Below, in pieces: positions 1-7,065 of a stretch of DNA of 13,314 nucleotides (within the stretch, counting starts at the first letter, position 1; the number at the start of each line of letters is the position of its first letter). The translations under genes were made by a program, and so were the position numbers. The stretch is from Akkermansiaceae bacterium UBA5689 (GTDB lineage Bacteria > Verrucomicrobiota > Verrucomicrobiia > Verrucomicrobiales > Akkermansiaceae): assembly GCA_002420305.1 (NCBI GenBank), contig DIHT01000174.1, positions 1 through 13,314 on the forward strand, given 5' to 3'. A model generated the notes under the pieces. The model was not told the DNA's origin. It ran no database searches and saw only the letters and a list, made by a program, of their open reading frames with translations.

Positions 1-64
1 CTCCTCCTGTTCCCAGGGCCCGCCCATGGTCGACCCACCAAGTTACGTTGCCCCGGCAAAATAA
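1..64 (+). CDS. Small lipoprotein, C-terminal end only (cut by the window edge)
   Basis: Reading from base 2, the frame gives Ser-Ser-Cys followed by SQGPPMVDPPSYVAPAK and a TAA stop at 62-64. The Ser-Ser-Cys at the edge looks like the end of a lipobox, so the visible part would be nearly the whole mature lipoprotein, about 18 residues from the acylated cysteine. The proline-rich tail ending in Lys resembles the two complete micro-lipoproteins that follow at 140 and 384, so I read it as the first visible member of a tandem set. The signal peptide lies outside the window, so this remains an inference from a short piece. Function unknown; likely membrane anchored. Confidence 0.5.
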   Translation, partial: SSCSQGPPMVDPPSYVAPAK

Positions 65-139
65 TCTTTAAGAGCGGCTGATAATCGGGCAGCTTGAGTC
101 GACTCCCAGAACACTCTGGGGCGCCACCTCACATTAACC

Positions 140-265
140 ATGAAACTCACCAGAATTATTGCCGCCCTAACGGCTTTGGCCGGTTTGGCCCTCGCCTCGT
201 GCGCTTCGCACCAGCACGCTCCTGCCCCAACTCCACCGCCCACCATGGTGGTCCCCGGGAAGTAG
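140..265 (+). CDS. Tiny putative lipoprotein (41 aa)
   Basis: An ATG at 140 opens a 41-residue frame. It has a Lys/Arg n-region (MKLTR), an Ala/Leu-rich hydrophobic stretch (residues about 6-19) and a lipobox L-A-S-C with the acceptor cysteine at residue 21. The mature part would be only about 21 residues, rich in His, Ala and Pro (HQHAPAPTPPP), ending VVPGK. This suits signal peptidase II processing and membrane anchoring. No Shine-Dalgarno sequence is seen (acattaacc before ATG). A GATAAT hexamer at 80-85 could be a -10 box, but no matching -35 is clear. A strong terminator lies just downstream (279-322), so the gene may be its own unit. Size is like entericidin-type lipoproteins but I see no entericidin sequence motif. 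Function not recognised. Confidence 0.65.
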   Translation: MKLTRIIAALTALAGLALASCASHQHAPAPTPPPTMVVPGK

Positions 266-278
266 CCAGATCATTTCC

Positions 279-322
279 ATCAGGCCCGGGACTGCGGATT
301 TGTGGTCCCTGGCTTGATTTTT
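279..322 (+). terminator. Rho-independent terminator after the 41-aa lipoprotein gene
   Basis: A 14-bp stem pairs 279-292 (ATCAGGCCCGGGAC) with 305-318 (GTCCCTGGCTTGAT), with one G-U pair and one C-T mismatch. The loop is 12 bases and five T residues follow (318-322). It starts 14 bases after the stop codon at 265. Confidence 0.75.
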
Positions 323-383
323 ACCTTGAGAAGAGGGGAGCCTCACCCGAGTGTTCCGCCAGCGCAGCCTACAGACAATCACT

Positions 384-545
384 ATGAAAAAACTCATCCA
401 GATTTTTGCCCTCGCCGGCGTAGCCGCAACTGCACTCGCTCTGAGCTCCTGTGGGTGCTCCTCGGGTGAAGCGACTGCTCCGCCTCTGCGGAAGCTTCCA
501 GATTTCAAGGAGCTCCCAACCATAGACTACGCGAACGAGAAGTAA
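384..545 (+). CDS. Small putative lipoprotein (53 aa)
   Basis: The ATG at 384 is preferred over the upstream in-frame start at 351 because it begins a clean lipoprotein signal peptide: MKKLIQIF, then an Ala/Leu/Val-rich core, then the lipobox L-S-S-C with Cys at residue 24. Two more features follow: a second cysteine two residues on (C-G-C) and a short polar, proline-containing mature part ending LPTIDYANEK. The mature chain is about 30 residues, too small for an enzyme. It is the third in a row of very small lipoproteins, but is longer than the one at 140 and only loosely similar to it beyond the layout. No Shine-Dalgarno sequence is visible before the ATG. Family not recognised; a structural or envelope-stress role is possible but not shown. 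Confidence 0.7.
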   Translation: MKKLIQIFALAGVAATALALSSCGCSSGEATAPPLRKLPDFKELPTIDYANEK

Positions 546-611
546 GCGTATTCGGGTAGCGGGTGAAGGGAGTCAATTCTCTCAAGACCACTGCCCTTCC
601 CCCAGGCGGAG

Positions 612-634
612 TCACGGTGAAGGCCGTGGATTTT
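612..634 (+). terminator. Weak hairpin, possible terminator
   Basis: CACGG (613-617) pairs with CCGTG (624-628) over a six-base loop, followed by GATTTT. It lies about 70 bases after the lipoprotein stop at 545. The stem is short, so termination here is uncertain. Confidence 0.3.
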
Positions 635-658
635 CGTCCGTTGATACCTCAGTTCATT

Positions 659-707
659 AGAACTTCGAGAGCTTCTACTCTTCGGTAAGCAGTTCTTTTT
701 GTTTTTT
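659..707 (+). terminator. Hairpin with T-rich tail before the TPR gene
   Basis: AGAACT (659-664) pairs with AGTTCT (691-696). An inner GCTT/AAGC pairing (671-674 with 687-690) is possible, and TTTTGTTTTTT follows (697-707). It ends 26 bases before the ATG at 734. It could end transcripts from the lipoprotein genes or act as a leader attenuator for the TPR-comEC pair. The inner part of the stem is imperfect. Confidence 0.45.
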
Positions 708-733
708 CGTCTTTCCGTAGTGCACCGCTACTT

Positions 734-1450
734 ATGGACCGTAAGCTTGTTATAAATCTTTGCGTTCTCATCGCCCTCATCTGTGTGGGGGGTTTGGTTA
801 TGATTGGAATGGGACCGCTCAAACAGGCGGTTCCGACCGAGGAGGAAATGGAGCTGGCCCGGGTCGAAGATCGGATCGTGATCAATGAGTTGACGGGAGA
901 GGAAGCCATTGCGGACTGGAAGCCTAAGGGAGCCTCCATGGGAGCAAAGATCCTTGTGGGTATCGTGGTCATCCTTGGGATCTCGGCCTATGCTGCGGTA
1001 GTTTTTGGAGTTTTTGTTCTGCCCAATATTGTCCACCGCTTCACCCATATGTTTTACGGGTCTGCAGAGGAGGTGGAAGAGGATCCCATGCATGACGCGC
1101 GCGCCTTTTACGCGCAGGGAGAATATGACGGCGCGATAGCTGCCTACCGTGCGGTGGCAATCGCACAACCGGAGAACCGGCTTCCCTGGGTGGAGATTGC
1201 CAAAATCCAACAGGATAATCTCGGCGACCCCGATGCCTCTATTGAGACCCTTCGCACTGCCATGGAAAGTCGTGATTGGGCGGTAAACGACAAGGCGTTT
1301 TTCATGTTCAGGCTGTCAGAGCTCTTCCACGAGGTAAAGGACGATACGCCGCAAACGGTAAGTATCCTCCAACAGGTGGTAGAGCTTTTTCCGGAGACCC
1401 GACACTCCGCCAACGCGACCCACCGCCTGCGGGAATTGGGCGCGATTTAA
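734..1450 (+). CDS. Membrane-anchored tetratricopeptide repeat protein
   Basis: This 238-residue protein has an N-terminal hydrophobic segment (residues about 6-26) and a second one (about 71-96), joined by an acidic loop of some 45 residues. A soluble domain of about 120 residues follows. That domain carries TPR-like helices: an A-x-x-x-Y-x-x-G-E-Y-x-x-A-I-x-x-Y unit near 122-138, then helices around 152-175 and 185-235 with the ELFPETRHSANA pattern typical of the last TPR of YbgF/BamD-like proteins. With two membrane helices, both ends are expected on the same side. comEC follows after 12 bases and is probably co-transcribed, but no functional link to DNA uptake is proven. The ATG at 734 has no clear Shine-Dalgarno sequence. 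Specific role unknown; TPR proteins usually scaffold protein complexes. Confidence 0.8.
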   Translation: MDRKLVINLCVLIALICVGGLVMIGMGPLKQAVPTEEEMELARVEDRIVINELTGEEAIADWKPKGASMGAKILVGIVVILGISAYAAVVFGVFVLPNIVHRFTHMFYGSAEEVEEDPMHDARAFYAQGEYDGAIAAYRAVAIAQPENRLPWVEIAKIQQDNLGDPDASIETLRTAMESRDWAVNDKAFFMFRLSELFHEVKDDTPQTVSILQQVVELFPETRHSANATHRLRELGAI

Positions 1451-1462
1451 GGGATTTGTTGC

Positions 1463-3730
1463 GTGAAAGAGGGGGCGGCTCGCTGTTTGGCGCTCATACC
1501 CCTTGCGCCTTTGGCCCTCGGGAGTTGTCTGGGAGTTCTGGGTGCGGTTTGGGGATGGAATTTCCAGTGGGGAGTCCTTGGGGTTCTAGGCGCCCTCTTG
1601 GTCCTGCTGAAAAGGAAGTGGATGCTGGCAGCTGGAATAGGCTTTGGGGTCCTTTTATGGGGAGTCCATGAAGAACGGCTTGGAACGCAGACTGGGGGCG
1701 AGGTCTGGTTTCATGCCAACGGACGGACCGAGGTCGAAATAGAGGCGGCGGTCGTCAGACTGCGTGATCGGAGTGCGTTTCTTCCCCGGGGGGTGTTGCG
1801 TGTCACCAAGAACAAGGGCAACCCCAAGCCTCTGCGCGGCTGTCTTATAGCGGTTGATAAATTGCCCGATGGCGCGATCCCGGGTGACCAGCTTTTGCTT
1901 AAGGGGAGGACTTTTTTTCCTGCTGCTCCACGCAACCCGGCTGAGTTTGATCGTGGGAGGTGGCTTCGGAGTCACGGATTGAGCGGGGAGATTCGGTTAG
2001 AATCGTATCAAGCGCTTAGAGGTTGGAGAGTTTCGCTGAGCCTTCAAAGGATGGCTTGGCTGCTTCGCATGGAATTGCGTTCGCGAATTGTTGTCGGGTT
2101 GGAAGAAGGGAGCGCTGGAGCTACTCTGATCAGGGGGCTCGTTCTGGGTGAGCGCTCGGAGGGTAGCGATTACTACGGCGCTTTTCGCAAAAGTGGGACG
2201 ATGCATATTTTCGCAGTGAGTGGCCTTCATGTAGGACTGGTAGGGGCGCTGGCATGGGTTCTCATTCGCATAAGCCGAGCCTCTCGCCGATGGGGGCTGT
2301 TGGTGGTTGTGTGTATCATCTGGATCTATGCTCTTGTGACGGGCCTCAATCCCCCTGCCTTACGGGCCGCGTTCATGGCCTCGGTTTTACTTGCGGGGTT
2401 CTTCATCAAGCGGAAACCCTCCCTGGCCAATAGCTTGCTTGCCAGCCTTCCCGTGGTGCTCCTCCTCGACTCTTACCAGCTTGGGCAGGTAGGGTTTCAG
2501 CTGTCCTACGTCGTGGTCGGAATGATCATCCTGATTGCGCCACCTCTTGCCCGGCTGCTTCAACCTCTGGGCGAAGGAGATCCATTTGTGCCGCCTCGCC
2601 TGCACACCCGTTGGCAAAGGGGGAGTCTCACAATACGGAGATACATCGTGGGCCTTTTTGTGGTTTCGATATCAGCTTGGATCGGTTCGATGCCTCTGAT
2701 CTGGCATCACTTTGGGATCATCACGCCCGCCTCTGTTGTGGCGAGTGTGATTCTGGTGCCATTGGTGTTCGTGATACTTTCGATCGCCTTCGTCGGATCC
2801 TTGTTGGGAGTGGCCTGGGAACCGCTGCAGGTGGGCTCGAATCAGATGAATGCGTTCCTCGCTGAGACAACCTACTCCATAGCGGAAAAGGTGGCTTCAA
2901 TTCCCGGCAGCCACTTTGAGCTGGAAAGGGCTGGGGGATGGTCAGGGGACATGCTCATTTTCGATCTCTGGGATGGCGACGCAGCGATCTATCTTGGGGC
3001 AGGTGACGGAGTTCTCATTGATGGTGGAGCACCGGATCAGTTTGGGAGATCGGTAAAACCCGCGCTGGAAAGGTCTGGAGCAGCCCCCCATTCGATGATT
3101 CTGACCCACCCGGAAAAAGGGCATGCAGGTGGGCTGGTCTCTGCCCTTGAACACTATGCTCCCCGGCAGATTCTCCTGCCTGTCAGGAGCGCCAATAGCC
3201 CGGCCTTCAAACAGTTAGTTCGTAGTGCTGAAGAGATAGGGAGTAAGCTTTACATCGGGGAGGATGGCGCCCGCCACCAACTAGGGGATGGAGCGGAAAT
3301 TGAGATTTTACGGGTCGCGAACGAGGAAACCGGGAGCCGTGCCGACGACCGCTGCATGGTGATGCGCCTGCATTGGAGAGGCTGGCGAATTCTGATTACG
3401 GGGGACGCGGGATTTGATACCGAGCAGGAGATTCTGAGAGGTGGGAGCGATCCCGAGTGTGATCTATGGGTGATGGGGCGTCACCGCTCCGACCATACCG
3501 GGACGATGGGGTTCCTGAAAGCAGTTGATCCGAGGGTTATCATAGCGGAGGAGGACCGATATCCCGTAGCAGAGAGAGTGCCTGAGCGCTGGGCCGAGAC
3601 GGTGCGGCAGTCCGGGATTGAACTTTGGCGTCAGGGAGAAACCGGAGCGGTAACAATCAAGCTCTCTGAGCAGGAACTGGAGTTGCAGAGCGTTCGTGAC
3701 CCGAAGAAGAAGCTGATTCTTCGCAAGTAG
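1463..3730 (+). CDS. comEC: ComEC/Rec2-family DNA uptake channel with degenerate metallo-beta-lactamase domain
   Basis: ComEC carries single-stranded DNA across the inner membrane during natural transformation. The protein has 755 residues, normal for the family. Several N-terminal membrane helices flank a soluble DUF4131-type domain (about 75-185). The Competence domain covers about 215-480, with the hallmark HIFAVSGLHVGL near 248-259, NPPALRAAFMA near 296-306 and GFQLSYV near 344-350. A C-terminal metallo-beta-lactamase-like domain spans about 495-735. There the usual T-H-x-D-x-D-H-x-G-G reads THPEKGHAGG (548-557), and the usual H-H-G-S reads RHRS (673-676). The TGD motif (646-648) is kept. 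The GTG start at 1463 follows AAGGG (1449-1453) at suitable spacing, and the gene sits 12 bases after the TPR gene. Family assignment is firm; activity of the C-terminal domain is doubtful. Confidence 0.93.
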   Translation: MKEGAARCLALIPLAPLALGSCLGVLGAVWGWNFQWGVLGVLGALLVLLKRKWMLAAGIGFGVLLWGVHEERLGTQTGGEVWFHANGRTEVEIEAAVVRLRDRSAFLPRGVLRVTKNKGNPKPLRGCLIAVDKLPDGAIPGDQLLLKGRTFFPAAPRNPAEFDRGRWLRSHGLSGEIRLESYQALRGWRVSLSLQRMAWLLRMELRSRIVVGLEEGSAGATLIRGLVLGERSEGSDYYGAFRKSGTMHIFAVSGLHVGLVGALAWVLIRISRASRRWGLLVVVCIIWIYALVTGLNPPALRAAFMASVLLAGFFIKRKPSLANSLLASLPVVLLLDSYQLGQVGFQLSYVVVGMIILIAPPLARLLQPLGEGDPFVPPRLHTRWQRGSLTIRRYIVGLFVVSISAWIGSMPLIWHHFGIITPASVVASVILVPLVFVILSIAFVGSLLGVAWEPLQVGSNQMNAFLAETTYSIAEKVASIPGSHFELERAGGWSGDMLIFDLWDGDAAIYLGAGDGVLIDGGAPDQFGRSVKPALERSGAAPHSMILTHPEKGHAGGLVSALEHYAPRQILLPVRSANSPAFKQLVRSAEEIGSKLYIGEDGARHQLGDGAEIEILRVANEETGSRADDRCMVMRLHWRGWRILITGDAGFDTEQEILRGGSDPECDLWVMGRHRSDHTGTMGFLKAVDPRVIIAEEDRYPVAERVPERWAETVRQSGIELWRQGETGAVTIKLSEQELELQSVRDPKKKLILRK

Positions 3731-3734
3731 GGAC

Positions 3735-4358
3735 TCAGTGGCTCAGGTTCCGTGCCCGGAGCTGATGAACCGAACGTCCCTCTGCCAGCCACTGGGCCTC
3801 GAAATCGGTTTGCGGATATCCTGAGAGCTCGCCAGATTGATCGTCCCACGAAATGGAGTGGAAGTGTTTTGAGAAAGAGAGCGCGTCGGTTGCCCACTCG
3901 AAGTAGCCTTCATGATCGGTTTTGAAGAGAAAGTCTCCTCCCGGGACGAGCACTTTGGAGAGAGCACCAAGGAACTCAGCGTTGATGAGTCGGCGACGGT
4001 GGTGCCTGGCTTTAGGCCAGGGGTCGGGGAAGAGGAGGTGGAGTCTGCTTACCGAGGCGTGCGGGAGAAGCCACTCTACCGTGTAGCGTGCCTCAAGCCG
4101 TAACACCCGGAGGTTCGGGAGTTGCGCTCGGGTCGCGCGTTTGCAGGTTTTGCGCACTCGTCCGAGAAGGCGCTCCACCGCGAGAAAGTTGCGGTTTGGA
4201 AATTGGCGAGCCATCGCGAGGGCAAAACTTCCGTCACCGGAGCCGAGATCCACCTCGAGGGGCGCTTCCCGTGTGAACAACTCGCTGGAGGAGAGGCGGC
4301 AGAAATAATTTTCAGGGAGGAACTCTCCGGGCTCCGCAGGGCGTGGGATCGGCTTCAC
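3735..4358 (-). CDS. trmB: tRNA (guanine-N7-)-methyltransferase TrmB
   Basis: TrmB transfers a methyl group from S-adenosylmethionine to N7 of G46 in the variable loop of tRNA. The 207-residue protein has the Rossmann SAM-binding motif VDLGSGDG (36-43), the AVER acidic position after strand 2 (60-63), and the family signature LFPDPWPKARHHRRRL (109-124). It also has the FKTDHEGY segment (145-152) and the C-terminal T-D-F-E motif (184-187). Length is normal. The best start is GTG at 4356-4358; no upstream ATG is in frame and no Shine-Dalgarno sequence is clear. The gene converges on comEC, leaving only four bases between the two stop codons, and is divergent from accB, so it is probably transcribed alone. 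Confidence 0.95.
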   Translation of the reverse strand: MKPIPRPAEPGEFLPENYFCRLSSSELFTREAPLEVDLGSGDGSFALAMARQFPNRNFLAVERLLGRVRKTCKRATRAQLPNLRVLRLEARYTVEWLLPHASVSRLHLLFPDPWPKARHHRRRLINAEFLGALSKVLVPGGDFLFKTDHEGYFEWATDALSFSKHFHSISWDDQSGELSGYPQTDFEAQWLAEGRSVHQLRARNLSH

Positions 4359-4471
4359 AGTGGGAAAATAAGGTCTGGAAGCCCGGGACCCAATCCCGAA
4401 TCGTGGCTTCCTTGGCGCTTGACCAGTCCAGCCCTGACCCCGACTCTACAGCTAACTCACCTGCTTACCCT

Positions 4472-4933
4472 GTGGACCTGGAGGAAATCCGAAAAATCGT
4501 CGAGCTCATGGAAGAGCACGGACTCAGTCTGTTCCATCTGGAGCAGGAAGGCGTCAACGTGAAGCTGAAAAAAGCTCCTGATCCCGAGGCTCTTCGTGAA
4601 GCGCTGGGAGGATTAGCCCTGACCCCTGGAGTCCAGATGGCGGCTCCGGCAGCCGTGGCCCCGGCGGCGGCCAGCGAGGAGGAGGCGGCCGCTCTACCCG
4701 GAAAGGTCGTTGAGTCACCGATGGTGGGAACCTTCTATCGGAAGCCTGCCCCGGATGCGGATGACTTCGTCCAAGTGGGAGACCGCATCAGTGAGGGACA
4801 GACGGTCTGCATCATCGAGGCGATGAAAGTCATGAATGAGATCAAGGCGGAGGTTAGCGGCACGGTATCAGAGATCTGTGTCGACGATAGTAGCTCGGTT
4901 CAGTATGGGGATACGCTTTTCCGCGTGACCTGA
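4472..4933 (+). CDS. accB: Biotin carboxyl carrier protein of acetyl-CoA carboxylase
   Basis: AccB carries the biotin that shuttles carboxylate between biotin carboxylase and carboxyltransferase in the first step of fatty acid synthesis. I choose the GTG at 4472 because it gives MDLEEIRKIVELMEEHGL, the usual AccB beginning. An in-frame GTG at 4343 would add 43 atypical residues and overlap trmB. The resulting 153-residue protein has the N-terminal helical part, a flexible Ala/Pro/Glu-rich linker (about 52-76), and the biotinyl domain with ESPMVGTFYRKPAP. The biotin-acceptor sequence is EAMKVMNEI with Lys at residue 119; the common version is AMKMMNEI, so Val replaces one Met. No Shine-Dalgarno sequence is seen. 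It heads the accB-accC-thiE-pfkB run. Confidence 0.93.
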   Translation: MDLEEIRKIVELMEEHGLSLFHLEQEGVNVKLKKAPDPEALREALGGLALTPGVQMAAPAAVAPAAASEEEAAALPGKVVESPMVGTFYRKPAPDADDFVQVGDRISEGQTVCIIEAMKVMNEIKAEVSGTVSEICVDDSSSVQYGDTLFRVT

Positions 4934-4939
4934 TCTGAC

Positions 4940-4970
4940 CTGCACCATGCGTGCAGATTTTCTCTTTTTT
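4940..4970 (+). terminator. Terminator-like hairpin between accB and accC
   Basis: CTGCAC (4940-4945) pairs with GTGCAG (4951-4956) over a CATGC loop, followed by ATTTTCTCTTTTTT (4957-4970). It lies entirely within the 51-base accB-accC gap. The six-base stem is modest, so partial termination is more likely than a full stop. Confidence 0.55.
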
Positions 4971-4984
4971 CCCATTCCCCCGCG

Positions 4985-6355
4985 ATGTTTTCCAAAGTCC
5001 TCGTAGCTAACCGTGGTGAGATCGCCTTGCGGATCATCAGGGCATGCCGTGAGCTTGATGTCGCTTCGGTAGCGGTCTACTCCGAAGCCGATGTGGATTC
5101 GCTCCACGTGCAATTGGCAGATGAGGCGGTCTGTATTGGCCCCAGTCCGAGTAAGGACAGCTACTTGAAGCCGGATCGTATTATCGCTGCGGCGGAGGTC
5201 ACGGAAGCAGAAGCCATCCACCCTGGATATGGGTTTCTCTCGGAGAATCCCCGGTTCGCGGAAATCTGCGATAGCTGTAAAATCAAGTTCATCGGGCCCT
5301 CAGCGGACTTGATCCGGGCGATGGGCGATAAGAATACTGCTCGTGCCACCGCCACGAAGTATGGGGTGCCGGTTACCCCCGGAACCGACGGGGTAATGGA
5401 GAGTGAAGAGGAGGCGCTGGAGGCGGCCCGTCAGATCGGATTTCCGGTCATGATCAAGGCGACAGCGGGTGGCGGGGGCAAGGGGATGCGTGCCGCTACT
5501 AACGAGGAGGAGTTTCTGGATCAGTTTAGGGCGGCCAGTAACGAGGCGAACGCGGTATTCGGGAATGGAGATTGTTACCTCGAGAAGCTCGTGCTCAATC
5601 CGCATCATATCGAGTTCCAGATCATGGCAGACTCGCATGGCAAGGTGGTGCACCTCGGAGAGCGTGACTGCTCCATGCAGCGCCGTAATCAGAAGATCAT
5701 AGAGGAGTGTCCTAGTCCGCTACTTACCCCGGAGCTTCGGGAAAGGATGGGGCAGGCCTCGGTCGAGCTGGCAGAAAATATCGGCTACCAAAATGCTGGG
5801 ACAATCGAATATCTTGTCGATGAGAGCGGGGAGAATTTCTACTTCATGGAAATGAACACCCGGATCCAGGTAGAGCACCCGATCACCGAGGAGGTCATGG
5901 GATGTGAGCTCATCAAGGAGCAGATCCGGGTAGCAGCAGGAGAGCCTCTCTCCTCTCACGTATGCGAGGGAACGCCGCGTGGGCACAGTATTGAGTGCCG
6001 AATTAATGCGGAGGATCCCTACAACAATTTTGCGCCGAGCCCAGGACACATCTCCATGTGGTATGCCCCTGGCGGCAAAGGTGTGCGAGTCGATACCCAC
6101 GTGTATGCAGGATACACGGTTCCTCCCCATTATGATTCCATGATTGCGAAGCTTATTGTGACGGGGGCTCGACGAGATGTCGCCATTGCAAGAATGCGTC
6201 GTGCTCTCTCAGAGTTCATGATTCGTGGCATAAAAACCACGATTCCCTTCCAGCAGGTGATCGTGGACCATCCTGACTTTATTGAGGGGCGTTACGACAT
6301 TGGCTGGGTCGAGCGCTACCTGAAGGAGCGTGAGGCCGTGGCCTCTGCGGAATGA
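4985..6355 (+). CDS. accC: Acetyl-CoA carboxylase, biotin carboxylase subunit
   Basis: AccC carboxylates the biotin on AccB using ATP and bicarbonate. The 456-residue protein has the family's usual length and full domain order. The N-terminal carboxylase domain begins FSKVLVANRGEIALRIIRA. The ATP-grasp part has the glycine-rich loop KATAGGGGKGMR (158-169), then GERDCSMQRRNQKIIEE (225-241) and EMNTRIQVEHPITEE (289-303), which supplies the metal and bicarbonate ligands (Glu289, Asn291, Arg293, Glu297). The C-terminal domain has RINAEDP (339-345). All expected active-site residues appear present. The start ATG follows a pyrimidine-rich stretch without a Shine-Dalgarno sequence. thiE overlaps its stop codon. 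The carboxyltransferase genes accA and accD are not in the window. Confidence 0.97.
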   Translation: MFSKVLVANRGEIALRIIRACRELDVASVAVYSEADVDSLHVQLADEAVCIGPSPSKDSYLKPDRIIAAAEVTEAEAIHPGYGFLSENPRFAEICDSCKIKFIGPSADLIRAMGDKNTARATATKYGVPVTPGTDGVMESEEEALEAARQIGFPVMIKATAGGGGKGMRAATNEEEFLDQFRAASNEANAVFGNGDCYLEKLVLNPHHIEFQIMADSHGKVVHLGERDCSMQRRNQKIIEECPSPLLTPELRERMGQASVELAENIGYQNAGTIEYLVDESGENFYFMEMNTRIQVEHPITEEVMGCELIKEQIRVAAGEPLSSHVCEGTPRGHSIECRINAEDPYNNFAPSPGHISMWYAPGGKGVRVDTHVYAGYTVPPHYDSMIAKLIVTGARRDVAIARMRRALSEFMIRGIKTTIPFQQVIVDHPDFIEGRYDIGWVERYLKEREAVASAE

Positions 6356-7032
6356 CCCCTGCTCGTCAGCTGAGCTTCGATGCCGCCCGGCTCTATGGAA
6401 TCGTGGACCTGGGCTACCTCACGGCGGATGATTGCGTTCGAGCAACTCTGTCGCTGCTTGAAGGCGGGGTGGATGTCCTCCAGCTCCGTGCCAAGGGGCA
6501 CGGGAGGAGAGAGATTACCCAGATCGCACACGAGCTCACTCCATTGTGCCGGGCTGGGAATGTTCCATTCATTGTGAATGACTTTGTTGAGATTGCACGG
6601 GAGGTTGGAGCAGACGGTGTTCACCTCGGACAAGACGACGGAGAGATCGATGATGCCCGTGCGGCCATGCCGGCCGGTTCACTGGTGGGGCGGTCTACCC
6701 ATACCCCGGCGCAGGCGCGCGCGGCCCTCAAAGAGGGGGCTTCCTACATCGGGTTTGGCCCTCTCTTTCCCACACCGACCAAGGAAGGGCGCCCTGGAAT
6801 TGGTCTCGGCGATCTCGAAGAGGTTGAGAGAGCTGTTGGAGCAGAGATACCTGTGTTCTGTATCGGAGGCATTAAGGCAGAAAACCTGAGTCAGGTGCTG
6901 GGCGCCGGGGCAAGCCGGGTTGTGATTGTTTCCGGTCTTCTCCAGGCAGAGGACATTCAAGGAGCCTGTCGGCAAGTCCGTGAACTCCTTGGCGGGCAGG
7001 TGATTGGAGAAAGTGCCGAACATCGGGCTTGA
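6352..7032 (+). CDS. thiE: Thiamine-phosphate synthase
   Basis: ThiE joins the hydroxymethylpyrimidine diphosphate and thiazole phosphate units to make thiamine phosphate. The 226-residue TIM-barrel protein shows the family motifs in order: VLQLRAK (42-48), FIVND (73-77), GADGVHLGQDD (86-96) with metal-binding acids, VGRSTHT (112-118), YIGFGPLFPTPTKEG (132-146), CIGGI (170-174) for phosphate binding, and VIVSGLL (191-197). The first motif is usually QLREK; here Ala replaces Glu. Its ATG overlaps the accC stop as ATGA, so translation is probably coupled to accC. There is no TPP riboswitch upstream and no other thiamine gene nearby, so expression probably follows the fatty acid genes instead of thiamine supply. 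Confidence 0.93.
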   Translation: MTPARQLSFDAARLYGIVDLGYLTADDCVRATLSLLEGGVDVLQLRAKGHGRREITQIAHELTPLCRAGNVPFIVNDFVEIAREVGADGVHLGQDDGEIDDARAAMPAGSLVGRSTHTPAQARAALKEGASYIGFGPLFPTPTKEGRPGIGLGDLEEVERAVGAEIPVFCIGGIKAENLSQVLGAGASRVVIVSGLLQAEDIQGACRQVRELLGGQVIGESAEHRA

Positions 7033-7065
7033 ATCTTGACCCGAAAGGAGCCGAACTTCGCGCAG

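Noticed and set aside
94..105. GAGTCGACTC palindrome near 97-106 as an operator
   Set aside because: A single ten-base palindrome with no repeat elsewhere in the region is compatible with chance.
728..1210. Open frame on the minus strand (160 codons) opposite the TPR gene
   Set aside because: Overlaps a coding region with a coherent two-helix plus TPR protein; the antisense product has no domain features.
4419..4450. TTGACC at 4419-4424 as a -35 box for accB
   Set aside because: No acceptable -10 hexamer at 16-18 bases; the nearest candidate (TCTACA, 4445-4450) is 20 bases away, so I did not list a promoter.
4343..4471. Upstream in-frame GTG giving accB a 43-residue extension
   Set aside because: The extension is unlike any AccB, overlaps the 5' end of trmB, and the GTG at 4472 gives the normal family N-terminus.
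6290..6352. TPP riboswitch before thiE
   Set aside because: thiE begins inside the accC stop codon, and no CTGAGA-type thi-box sequence is present upstream.
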